A stretch of 6,087 bases of DNA from contig JAJFMC010000293.1 in the NCBI GenBank assembly GCA_021772365.1, positions 1 through 6,087 of the forward strand, written 5' to 3'. Shown here piece after piece: positions 1 to 6,087 of the stretch. The position numbers were made by a program, and so were the translations under genes. The notes under the pieces were generated by a model that had not been told where the DNA came from, did no database searches, and saw only the letters and a program-made list of their open reading frames with translations. The DNA is from Chlamydiota bacterium. Lineage in GTDB: Bacteria > Chlamydiota > Chlamydiia > Chlamydiales > Criblamydiaceae. Within the stretch, counting starts at the first letter, position 1. Every line of letters starts with the position of its first letter.

Positions 1-195
1 CAAAAATTGTTTATGAAAAGTCCAGAGACAGGTATTTTGCGTGGCCTGGTCGTTGATGGGAAAGGGACAATTTTCTCTAACGGATTCGTGAATCAATTTA
101 ACGTTTGCGTGGCGCATTTTAAAGTGAGCGGATAGAATGTAAGCGAGAGAAGTTTTTCCCGCGCTATGAACCCCTAGGATCGTGATTTTTTTCAT
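1..195 (-). CDS. P-loop NTPase, AAA_28/NadR-like (5' part only)
   Basis: This is the first 65 codons of a minus-strand gene that continues past the left edge. The protein starts MKKITILGVHSAGKTSLAYI, a beta strand leading straight into a Walker A loop (G8-V-H-S-A-G-K14-T15), so it binds a nucleotide triphosphate. The following stretch (HESVRENCPFPIN at about residues 40-52, then a Trp-x-x-x-x-Gln pattern) resembles the compact AAA_28/NadR-type ATPases and nucleotide-kinase-like proteins found in bacteria and phages. That family placement comes from memory of the motif pattern. The substrate cannot be told from this fragment. The ATG at 195-193 has a GAGG ribosome-binding site 7 nt upstream (206-203). 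It lies 102 bp downstream of the dehydrogenase gene on the same strand and appears to have its own weak promoter. Walker B and later motifs are outside the window. Confidence 0.8.
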   Translation of the reverse strand, partial: MKKITILGVHSAGKTSLAYILSAHFKMRHANVKLIHESVRENCPFPINDQATQNTCLWTFHKQFL

Positions 196-226
196 GTCAA
201 AACCTCAATAATTAACTTTCCTCGAC

Positions 227-255
227 ATTTTACCGATATAGAGAATTTTTCAGAA
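227..255 (-). promoter_or_regulatory. possible promoter of the P-loop NTPase gene
   Basis: On the minus strand, TTCTGA (255-250) is followed by a 17-bp spacer and TAAAAT (232-227). The -10 box matches 5 of 6 consensus bases but the -35 only 3 of 6. Transcription would start near 220, giving a leader of about 25 nt that contains the GAGG ribosome-binding site. The position is sensible but the match is modest, so co-transcription with the upstream dehydrogenase is also possible. Confidence 0.3.
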
Positions 256-297
256 GCAAAACGATGAAACTTCTATGGATACATCAAGGCTAGGATT

Positions 298-1602
298 TTA
301 GGGATTGCATAGACGATTGTTAAGTGAGTTTGTATTAAAGTCCTTTTCACTCATCGAAACAGTCTTATATGTAGCCAAGGGTTTGGTGCCCAAAGTTAGA
401 TTTAGAGACGGTTTTTTCCCGCTGAAAATGAGAAAATAGCCCAATATACCCATGGCTTTTGTTGTCTCTAAAATAGATGTTGGGTTTCTCCACAAGTTTT
501 TTAAGACGACCGCGGTGAAGTCGATAATAGGGGGGCGTGGTAAGGCAAGTTCAAACTCTCTACTGGACTGTGTTTGATAGAGGTCATCAAGGGTTTTAAG
601 GGGCTTACCAACTAACTCTTCAAACTCTTTTGAATCTTTTCCCTCACGGTTTTCAGCACAGAACTCTACAGCATATGGAGTGCAGTGACCAAAAGGATGG
701 TTTTCTGCCATTATCTTTCCAACCTCAATAGGGATATACAACGGCCTAAACTTTTTTCCGAGAAGGTCAGTATAGAACTTGAAGAACCGTTCTTGTGTCA
801 TTTCCTCATGATCGACGGCATCGATAATACGCCGACCTTTTGGAAGGTTGAAGGTATTGTATGCAGCAGTGGCGACATCGTCCATTGCAACGGGTTGTAT
901 AATCACTCGTTTGTAATCCCATGGATTACCAATTAGTGGGGTAAATGGGAGAAGAGCGAACTCTTCCGCAGAGAGGCGGTGCTGCTCTTTATACGTTTGT
1001 TTGACTTGATCTTTGAATAAAGCTTCAGCAACGTAGCTCATTCTTAAAATGGTGAGCCTATCGACGCCAGGTATGCTCATTAAGATCCTTTCACCTTCAC
1101 GTTTTGTTTGCCCATATGGAGCTTTTAGATTTTCCGCTGCAGATGTGGAAAGGTGAACAATGCTGTAATCTCTTAGCGGATTTTTTTCTATACCGTTAAC
1201 AATACCTTCCACTGCTGCCGATGGAATCCGAACATTTAAATCGTCCATTGTCTGACCAGGAGCTGCTACTGAGCCCCCGATTGTGTTAATAATCAAAATT
1301 TTTTTGTTATCACCTAGATAATGCTCAGCAACACATTGCCAGAAATAACGATTCTTTTGGGCAGCTACAGGGGTATGGATATATTTGATGGGCTGTTGTT
1401 TGTTATTGTCAACAGGACTACGTGTAGTAACCAGTACCTTATGCCCTTTTTCAATACTTGTTTCAGCGATATAGTTGCCGATGTTGCTATTTCCTAAGAT
1501 GAGAACTGCGAGGTTTGACGAGGTGCGTTTTGTTGAAAAACGGCATAGGGACTGTTGGGTAACATGCGTCAATAATTTGACAAAAGAATGTGTTATAATC
1601 AT
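298..1602 (-). CDS. atypical short-chain dehydrogenase/NAD(P)-binding epimerase-like protein with presequence-like N-terminus
   Basis: The 434-residue protein has a Rossmann NAD(P)-binding fold. A first beta strand and glycine motif lie at residues 31-42 (VLILGNSNIG, with G37 and G42), and a basic residue, R61, at the end of the second strand could favour NADP. The central strand ends in HLSTSA (150-155). The catalytic pair is probably Y163-x3-K167 (PYGQTKREGE), and PVAMDDVATA (237-246) resembles the substrate-domain motif of NDUFA9-like atypical SDRs. The C-terminal ~150 residues belong to no part I can name. The substrate is unknown. The first 30 residues precede the fold, contain no Asp or Glu, carry K9, R21, K25 and R26 and are rich in Ser/Thr, like a mitochondrial presequence. 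The start is fixed upstream by an in-frame TAA immediately before the ATG; the next in-frame Met (119) is far inside the fold. The gene lies downstream of tRNA-Phe on the same strand. Confidence 0.88.
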   Translation of the reverse strand: MIITHSFVKLLTHVTQQSLCRFSTKRTSSNLAVLILGNSNIGNYIAETSIEKGHKVLVTTRSPVDNNKQQPIKYIHTPVAAQKNRYFWQCVAEHYLGDNKKILIINTIGGSVAAPGQTMDDLNVRIPSAAVEGIVNGIEKNPLRDYSIVHLSTSAAENLKAPYGQTKREGERILMSIPGVDRLTILRMSYVAEALFKDQVKQTYKEQHRLSAEEFALLPFTPLIGNPWDYKRVIIQPVAMDDVATAAYNTFNLPKGRRIIDAVDHEEMTQERFFKFYTDLLGKKFRPLYIPIEVGKIMAENHPFGHCTPYAVEFCAENREGKDSKEFEELVGKPLKTLDDLYQTQSSREFELALPRPPIIDFTAVVLKNLWRNPTSILETTKAMGILGYFLIFSGKKPSLNLTLGTKPLATYKTVSMSEKDFNTNSLNNRLCNP

Positions 1603-1605
1603 TTA

Positions 1606-1611
1606 CCTTCC
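1606..1611 (-). promoter_or_regulatory. closely spaced ribosome-binding site of the dehydrogenase gene
   Basis: GGAAGG is followed by TAA and then the ATG at 1602-1600, leaving only 3 nt between the Shine-Dalgarno-like run and the start codon. The TAA is in frame, so no upstream start is possible. The short spacing could mean weak initiation, but no in-frame alternative start has a better site. Confidence 0.5.
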
Positions 1612-1651
1612 AGCGGCTGAATATTGTGCGAACACAGTAATTTAATAGGTT

Positions 1652-1670
1652 TTTTTAAATTATTTAAAAA
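1652..1670. repeat. perfect A/T-only inverted repeat between tRNA-Phe and the dehydrogenase gene
   Basis: Two 8-bp arms (TTTTTAAA and TTTAAAAA) flank a 3-nt centre, TTA. It begins 14 bp beyond the tRNA 3' end and ends about 50 bp before the dehydrogenase start. It contains no G-C pair and is not followed by a U-run in the minus-strand direction, so it is not a standard intrinsic terminator. It may be an AT-rich promoter element or chance in AT-rich spacer. Confidence 0.5.
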
Positions 1671-1683
1671 GAATGAGAAAGGT

Positions 1684-1756
<73 letters not shown>

Positions 1757-1769
1757 AAACTGAAAGAAT

Positions 1770-1798
1770 ACAATAAGAAATCAGGTGTTTTTTCGCAA
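1770..1798 (-). promoter_or_regulatory. likely promoter of tRNA-Phe
   Basis: On the minus strand, TTGCGA (1798-1793) is followed by exactly 17 bp and TATTGT (1775-1770). The -35 matches 4 of 6 and the -10 matches 4 of 6 consensus bases. The tRNA begins 13 nt after the -10 box, which fits a very short 5' leader. The rest of the spacer between tsp and the tRNA (1799-1888) shows no gene and no clear terminator. Confidence 0.45.
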
Positions 1799-1888
1799 TG
1801 AGAAACTTCAACTTGTGTCGCTTATACTTAGTATTAATCATTCAATAACAGACATCACAGCACTAACCATCAACCATTTAAAGACATT

Positions 1889-3943
1889 CTAATCCGAGAG
1901 GAGATAAATATCTGTTACACCAATTCTTTGGTTACTTTGAGCCTTTGACTCTAATATAATCATATCTTTTACAATATTCACAGCTTCACGCAGCTGTGGA
2001 TCTTGATCGCCATAAAGGTCTGCAATTTCATCCCCGCTGTATTCATGATCATCATCGAACCTTGCTTTTTCGAGATATTCATCATAGTTATTACTGTGTG
2101 AAAGTCGATTTTGGCTATTGTGTTTAAGCAAGGGGAGGAATCCTCTCCACATTTGACTTCTCTGTTGGAGGGTGGGCATGTAGTATCTGAGGTACCAAGG
2201 GCGTAATCCCGGGTCAATATCGCTTAGGGTATCATCATAGGAATCGGGAATAGTATCTTTGTTAAGGGGATACTCGAGGTATTCTTCACCGATTTGTTCG
2301 AGGCTATAGGGGCTGGGAACAACGAGATCAGCTTTAACTCCCTCGACCTGTGGAGTTTTCCCAGAAACGGTGTAGTATTTACCAACCGTCACTTTAAAGT
2401 AGGACCCTCCCCTGTTATCGTCAGTCACAGTTTGACTTTGAATCGTGCCTTTACCGTAGGTTTGTTCATCACCAACAACTAAAGCCACACCATAATCCTG
2501 TAGTGCTTGTGCGACAATTTCTGCGGCTGACGCAGTAGCTCTCGAGGTAAGTACAATGAGCGGCCCTTCGTAAGAAACTTTTCCGTCCATGTCCCGGTAG
2601 TAGCGTTTTTCACCGCTGGAGTATTGTGATACGACGATGACACCGTTTGTGATGAAGAGACCAGCAACTTTAACAGCTTGAGTGAGGAATCCTCCGCTAT
2701 TCTCTCTTAAATCGAGGACAAGACCTCTTAAGCGCCCTGCACTTTCCAGCTGTTTGATAGCCTTTCGGACATCTTGTTCACTTGAAATCCCATTACTTCC
2801 TTGATAAAATGAGTGCAGTTTGACGGTTCCGATTATGCCATCGCCAAATTTCATAGAGCTCGTTTCCACCCTACCCTCTTCGATCACGATAGGTTCTCTC
2901 TTCAGGAGTACAGTAAAATGGCTAACACGTTGATCTTCACCTTCCCCTCCATCTCTTTTAAACTGTAGGGAAACGAGTGTCCCTTTTTTTCCACGCAACA
3001 TTTTCATCACGCCTGCTAAAGGTCGATCTTCGATCATTTTCCCATTTACTCTAATGAGGTAATCACCACTTTTGATTCGACTATTTTTATCCGCTGGGCT
3101 TCCTGGGACAAGTTTAACGATACGATATCCAAAAATATCCTTATTTAGAACGATGCCCAATCCATCAAATCCTTTTTCCAGTCGCACACGCATATCGTAA
3201 GCTTCCGACTCATTAAAAAAAGAGGTGTGCGCATCCAAGCTCTTTGCCAATGCCTTGATGATATGCATATAGAAAAGATTTTCACTTTCGTTCGATGTTA
3301 AAAAGTGTTCGTTAGCATCTGTGAATAGATACTTTCGTTCATGCTCTCGCATAGAGGAGTCATACACCTGGCGTACTTTGACCTCTTTATTTTTCATCAC
3401 CCCGCCACCGAAACGAGCTACTTCCATATTGATAAACTCTTGCATCTGTCGCTTTTGACGCTGTTTCAGCTCGGCTATATTTCTCGCAAACCCTTTGTAG
3501 TTTAGTTGTTCGTTATATTCCGTGTTGATATTACTTTGTGTGATAAAGGATTCTTGAGAACGAATAAGAGCCTGACGATAATCGCGAGCTCTTTTTATGG
3601 CCATTTGAATAACAGTATTTAATCGCTTATACGATGAAAAATCGTTTCGTTGGTATTGACGTAAAATCCTTCTGGTATCGTTTTTGTTGAGTTCGGTAAA
3701 TGAACGAACCTCACTTTCAAGAAGATAGACACCATCAGAATCGAATTGATCGATGTAGACCCTAAAAGAATTTCTGATAATTTCCGCGGTTATTTCTTTT
3801 TTCTGAACATGTTGATCGAAGATCTGAGTCATCACCTTTTTGACATCTTCAGGGTGTAACATACCCTTGTCTTCTGCGGTAACAGAAGAACTTATGAAAA
3901 CGATCAAGATAAGGACCCTTCTAATAAGGGCAGTAACCTTCAT
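1889..3943 (-). CDS. tsp: tail-specific (C-terminal processing) protease, peptidase family S41
   Basis: This 684-residue serine protease is exported to the periplasm, where Tsp/Prc enzymes degrade or trim proteins from unstructured C-termini. A signal peptide spans residues 1-23 (K2, R8-R9, hydrophobic 10-17, Val-Thr-Ala before the cut). A long helical N-terminal domain follows, including HTSFFNESEAY around 239-249. The PDZ domain is at about 256-331 (GFDGLGIVL), and the S41 core at about 370-545 contains LVLDLRENSGGF (408-419). Catalytic residues by alignment with E. coli Prc are S472 (in TASAAE), D483 (QDYG) and K498 (YGKGTIQ), with Q502 four residues on. The Ser-Lys spacing is 26, against 25 in Prc. 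The C-terminal domain ends with DPQLREAVNIVKD (648-660), matching the Prc tail. The frame is open to an ATG at 4078, but a promoter lies inside that extension and the signal peptide and ribosome-binding site mark 3943. An adjacent ATG at 3946 is possible. The enzyme looks intact and active; length is normal. Confidence 0.95.
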   Translation of the reverse strand: MKVTALIRRVLILIVFISSSVTAEDKGMLHPEDVKKVMTQIFDQHVQKKEITAEIIRNSFRVYIDQFDSDGVYLLESEVRSFTELNKNDTRRILRQYQRNDFSSYKRLNTVIQMAIKRARDYRQALIRSQESFITQSNINTEYNEQLNYKGFARNIAELKQRQKRQMQEFINMEVARFGGGVMKNKEVKVRQVYDSSMREHERKYLFTDANEHFLTSNESENLFYMHIIKALAKSLDAHTSFFNESEAYDMRVRLEKGFDGLGIVLNKDIFGYRIVKLVPGSPADKNSRIKSGDYLIRVNGKMIEDRPLAGVMKMLRGKKGTLVSLQFKRDGGEGEDQRVSHFTVLLKREPIVIEEGRVETSSMKFGDGIIGTVKLHSFYQGSNGISSEQDVRKAIKQLESAGRLRGLVLDLRENSGGFLTQAVKVAGLFITNGVIVVSQYSSGEKRYYRDMDGKVSYEGPLIVLTSRATASAAEIVAQALQDYGVALVVGDEQTYGKGTIQSQTVTDDNRGGSYFKVTVGKYYTVSGKTPQVEGVKADLVVPSPYSLEQIGEEYLEYPLNKDTIPDSYDDTLSDIDPGLRPWYLRYYMPTLQQRSQMWRGFLPLLKHNSQNRLSHSNNYDEYLEKARFDDDHEYSGDEIADLYGDQDPQLREAVNIVKDMIILESKAQSNQRIGVTDIYLLSD

Positions 3944-3950
3944 CATAAAA

Positions 3951-3957
3951 CTCCCTT
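3951..3957 (-). promoter_or_regulatory. ribosome-binding site that sets the tsp start
   Basis: AAGGGAG lies 7 nt upstream of the ATG at 3943-3941 and 4 nt upstream of the ATG at 3946-3944. The 7-nt spacing favours the second ATG, which begins the signal peptide MKVTALIRR. It rules against starting at 4078, 4045 or 4006. Confidence 0.8.
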
Positions 3958-4046
3958 CTTCATTTGAGGAACCCGATAAATCCCTTTCAATCAGGTACTT
4001 AAACATCAAACGAGGCAAATCACTAAGAAACGATATCCTATACATA

Positions 4047-4075
4047 ATTATACTCGGTTTTGGCAATACTATCAA
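4047..4075 (-). promoter_or_regulatory. near-consensus promoter of tsp
   Basis: On the minus strand TTGATA (4075-4070), a 17-bp spacer and a perfect TATAAT (4052-4047) form a housekeeping sigma70-type promoter with 11 of 12 consensus bases. Transcription would start near 4040, leaving a leader of about 95 nt before the protease start at 3943. It lies inside the maximal open frame of tsp, which shows that the upstream ATG at 4078 is not on this transcript. Confidence 0.75.
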
Positions 4076-4093
4076 CATAGATAAATTAAACTG

Positions 4094-4121
4094 TTTACAA
4101 AGAATTAGTTAAGGTTTTAAT
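4094..4121 (+). promoter_or_regulatory. likely promoter of the gcvPA-gcvPB operon
   Basis: TTTACA (4094-4099), a 16-bp spacer and TTTAAT (4116-4121) match 5 of 6 bases in each box. Transcription would begin near 4128, giving a leader of about 98 nt before gcvPA. The leader shows no glycine-riboswitch-like structure that I can recognise. The -35 box is 18 bp from the -35 box of the divergent tsp promoter. Confidence 0.55.
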
Positions 4122-4210
4122 TTGTTTTAAAGTTCGAGTAAATCGGATAGAAAGTCTTTATTGGACCGAATTTTCGTTTCATGTATGCTCGTTTTTACCC
4201 TAAAAAGTTT

Positions 4211-4216
4211 AGAGGA
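4211..4216 (+). promoter_or_regulatory. ribosome-binding site that sets the gcvPA start
   Basis: AGAGGA lies 9 nt before the ATG at 4226. It directly abuts the ATG at 4217, which is too close for initiation, and lies downstream of the ATG at 4181, so 4226 is the preferred start. Confidence 0.65.
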
Positions 4217-4225
4217 ATGATTAAT

Positions 4226-5593
4226 ATGGATTTCACAGGAAATAAGGAACCCCAAGTCGAAGCAATGTTGAGAGAAATAGGTGTTTCTTCTATTGACGAG
4301 TTATTTTCCGATATTCCCAAGGAGCTTCTACTCAAACGCCCTGAACAGGATGATGGACTTTCGGAATTCGAGGGGATCCAGAAAATGGAGTCATTGGCGA
4401 GGAAAAATCGCACCTTAGACATCGACTCTTATCTAGGTGGTGGCTCGTATGAGCATCACGTTCCTGCCTTTACTCATGCTATTTGCCAGAAGTCTGAATT
4501 TTTGACAGCCTATACCCCCTATCAGGCCGAGGCATCGCAAGGGATGTTACAGATTACTTTCGAGTTTCAGTCAATGGTTTGTGCTTTGACAGGCTTAGAT
4601 ATAGCAAACGCTTCGTTATATGACGGTGCATCGGCCTGTGCCGAAGCAGTACTCATGGCTTTACGCTGCCAGAAGAAAAAAACAAAGCTCCTTATCGCCG
4701 GATCACTCAACCCCCTCTACCGTTCTGTTGTCGATCAATATCTAACGAACCAAGATGCAGAAGTTGTAGAGATTCCCCTAACCGAGGAAGGTCTTTTAGA
4801 TGAGTGTTTTATTAGCGAGCATCTCGATGAACATACAGCAGCGTTGATGGTACAGTACCCTAATTTTTTAGGTACTATCGACGATATACGATCTATTTTC
4901 GAAAAAAGCTCAGCCGTAGAGGCGTTGAATATCCTATGTGCCAATCCCATCGTCTACGGTCTCTATCAGTCTGCAGAAGAACTAGGAGCGGACATAGCCA
5001 TTGGCGAGTGTCAGCCTTTAGGAATACCCATGCAGTACGGTGGGCCCTATGCTGGGTACATTTCTTGTCGTGAGAAGTATGTCAGGCAGATGCCAGGTCG
5101 CATCGTCGGTGAAACCGTCGACACGAAAGGAAAACGCGGGTATGTACTGACTCTACAAGCACGAGAACAACACATCAGGCGGGAGAAAGCGACTTCGAAC
5201 ATTTGCACTAACCAGTCGTTGTGTGCTCTGTCTTCACTTGTGTCGACCTTGTGGTATGGCCCTGAAGGGCTAAAGGAACTCGCTTTAACAAACTACCAAC
5301 GTGCCTGTTATCTGAAAAACTGTTTAGAAGTCATTCCTCAGGTAAAGATTCTCAGTTCGGCACCTCACCTCAATGAGTTTACGATACAGCCGGATTGCCC
5401 AATCCATGAAGTAGAGAGACATTTCGCGAAGCATGATATCGTGCCTGGGATATCTCTAGAAAAGTACTATCCACAGTACCGCAACAGCTTACTTGTTGCT
5501 GTTACGGAGACTAAGAACAAGTCTCAAATCGATAAATATGTCTCCGTCATGGAAGCTGCCATGGTCAAAGGCTCTCTTGTAAACAGTCATTAA
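4226..5593 (+). CDS. gcvPA: glycine dehydrogenase (decarboxylating) subunit 1, P-protein N-terminal half
   Basis: GcvPA pairs with GcvPB to form the P-protein of the cytoplasmic glycine cleavage system, which decarboxylates glycine with pyridoxal phosphate and passes the aminomethyl group to lipoylated GcvH. The 455 residues show the family's signatures in order: VEAMLREIGVSSIDELFSDI (11-30), GGGSYEHHVPA (71-81), TAYTPYQAEASQG (94-106), ASLYDGASACAEA (129-141), GIPMQYGGPYAGY (266-278), MPGRIVGET (289-297) and TSNICTNQ (323-330). The PLP-binding lysine is in the partner subunit, as is usual for the split form. Length matches known GcvPA proteins of about 440-450 residues. The start at 4226 gives the typical N-terminus, about 14 residues before the MLREIG motif, and has an AGAGGA site 9 nt upstream; the open frame reaches back to 4181. 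gcvPB follows after 17 bp, so the two are surely co-transcribed. gcvT and gcvH are not in the window. Confidence 0.95.
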   Translation: MDFTGNKEPQVEAMLREIGVSSIDELFSDIPKELLLKRPEQDDGLSEFEGIQKMESLARKNRTLDIDSYLGGGSYEHHVPAFTHAICQKSEFLTAYTPYQAEASQGMLQITFEFQSMVCALTGLDIANASLYDGASACAEAVLMALRCQKKKTKLLIAGSLNPLYRSVVDQYLTNQDAEVVEIPLTEEGLLDECFISEHLDEHTAALMVQYPNFLGTIDDIRSIFEKSSAVEALNILCANPIVYGLYQSAEELGADIAIGECQPLGIPMQYGGPYAGYISCREKYVRQMPGRIVGETVDTKGKRGYVLTLQAREQHIRREKATSNICTNQSLCALSSLVSTLWYGPEGLKELALTNYQRACYLKNCLEVIPQVKILSSAPHLNEFTIQPDCPIHEVERHFAKHDIVPGISLEKYYPQYRNSLLVAVTETKNKSQIDKYVSVMEAAMVKGSLVNSH

Positions 5594-5610
5594 AAAAAGT
5601 AGGTAGTCAC

Positions 5611-6087
5611 ATGGAATATCACGACAGTCAAACCATTTTCAAAAAATCACAAAAAAAACAAAAAGCATATAGTTTACCGAAAAGCGATCTTGCTTTCGAA
5701 GAGTTCACTCCTCCGGAAAAATACTTGAGAAAAAGCTCTATTCCCCTTCCCGAAGTGGCAGAGTTAGATATCACACGACACTACAGCAGGCTCGCCCATA
5801 GAAACATGGGGATCGACACGACATTTTATCCATTGGGAAGCTGTACGATGAAACTCAATCCACGTGTCAACGAACAATGCGCGGCCATGAAAGCATTCAC
5901 CCATACGCACCCTCTCGCGCCTGAAGAGCTTGTTCAAGGTAACCTAGCAATTATGCATGGATTGATCCAAAAACTCTGTGAGGTCAGTGGCATGACCCAC
6001 GGCACCCTCACTCCCAATGCAGGGGCACAAGGAGAATATACAGGCGTGCAGATGATCGCCGCCTACCACCGTGAACGCGGCGACCAT
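5611..6087 (+). CDS. gcvPB: glycine dehydrogenase (decarboxylating) subunit 2, P-protein C-terminal half (5' part only)
   Basis: The first 159 codons of the second P-protein subunit are present; the frame is open to the right edge. GcvPB carries the PLP-lysine, which lies beyond the window. Visible signatures are a lysine-rich start (KKSQKKQKAYSLPKSD, 11-26) like the usual start of the family, a proline-containing EKYLRKSSIPLPEV segment (36-49), the hallmark GIDTTFYPLGSCTMKLNP (67-84), and LTPNAGAQGEYTGV (133-146) followed by AAYHRERGD (150-158), which corresponds to part of the cofactor-binding region. The ATG has an AGG 7 nt upstream (5601-5603), a modest ribosome-binding site. The 17-bp gap after gcvPA indicates translation from the same mRNA and supports equal subunit production. 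No frameshift or missing motif is seen in the part available. Confidence 0.94.
   Translation, partial: MEYHDSQTIFKKSQKKQKAYSLPKSDLAFEEFTPPEKYLRKSSIPLPEVAELDITRHYSRLAHRNMGIDTTFYPLGSCTMKLNPRVNEQCAAMKAFTHTHPLAPEELVQGNLAIMHGLIQKLCEVSGMTHGTLTPNAGAQGEYTGVQMIAAYHRERGDH

Noticed and set aside
685..936. 83-codon plus-strand frame inside the dehydrogenase gene
   Set aside because: It is fully antisense to a well-supported coding region and its translation has no recognisable domain.
1757..1888. Possible intrinsic terminator between tsp and tRNA-Phe
   Set aside because: The only inverted repeat I see (ATACTTAGTAT, around 1827) is short and AT-rich and lacks a following T-run on the minus strand.
1978..2667. 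Two minus-strand frames of 79 and 62 codons and one plus-strand frame of 62 codons within tsp
   Set aside because: They are alternate-frame shadows of conserved S41 and C-terminal domain coding sequence, with no motif of their own.
3840..4112. 90-codon plus-strand frame opposite the start of tsp
   Set aside because: It lies antisense to the tsp signal-peptide region and spans both divergent promoters. The translation shows no family features and it has no supporting ribosome-binding site.
4128..4225. Glycine riboswitch in the gcvPA leader
   Set aside because: The leader of about 98 nt lacks the recognisable conserved core and is short for a tandem glycine aptamer. Only weak pairings such as TCGG with CCGA are visible.
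4195..4950. Minus-strand frames of 75 and 71 codons opposite gcvPA
   Set aside because: They are antisense to conserved P-protein motifs and contain low-complexity Ser-rich translations typical of shadow frames.
5641..5664. Lysine-rich N-terminus of GcvPB as an unusual extension or targeting signal
   Set aside because: Basic residues before the YSLPKSD-like segment are usual at the start of GcvPB proteins; the length is normal.

Overview
The window looks like ordinary bacterial chromosome of moderate G+C (about 43% by eye). The best guess is a member of the Chlamydiae or a similar host-associated bacterium. Three things point that way. The tail-specific protease has a 26-residue Ser-to-Lys spacing, which I recall for chlamydial Tsp, whereas E. 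coli Prc has 25. The tRNA-Phe gene lacks an encoded CCA end, which argues against a gammaproteobacterium such as Legionella or Coxiella. Glycine dehydrogenase is split into two subunits. This assignment is inference and has not been tested by any database search.

Layout: the left two thirds (1-3943) is a run of minus-strand genes. In transcription order these are a tail-specific periplasmic protease (tsp/prc, 3943-1889), tRNA-Phe(GAA) (1756-1684), a 434-residue atypical short-chain dehydrogenase of the NDUFA9-like type (1602-298), and the first 65 codons of a P-loop NTPase that runs off the left edge (195-1). I see no convincing intrinsic terminator between them, but three have their own recognisable promoter-like sequences. 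The right third (4226-6087) is a plus-strand operon encoding the two halves of the P-protein of the glycine cleavage system: gcvPA complete, then gcvPB truncated by the right edge after 159 codons.

The tsp and gcvPA genes are divergent. A near-consensus sigma70-type promoter for tsp (TTGATA-17 bp-TATAAT) and a good one for gcvPA (TTTACA-16 bp-TTTAAT) lie back to back with 18 bp between their -35 boxes. The tsp promoter lies inside the longest possible reading frame, so the protease start is set downstream, at 3943, giving a 684-residue protein with a clean signal peptide. The gcvPA start is likewise placed at 4226, not at the first ATG of the frame (4181).

Functionally, GcvPA and GcvPB form the PLP-dependent glycine decarboxylase that feeds one-carbon units into folate metabolism. 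The protease is an envelope quality-control or processing enzyme. The dehydrogenase is of unknown substrate and carries an N-terminus that resembles a mitochondrial targeting sequence, which is the most interesting feature here. I found no CRISPR array, insertion sequence, riboswitch or evident novel multi-gene system.
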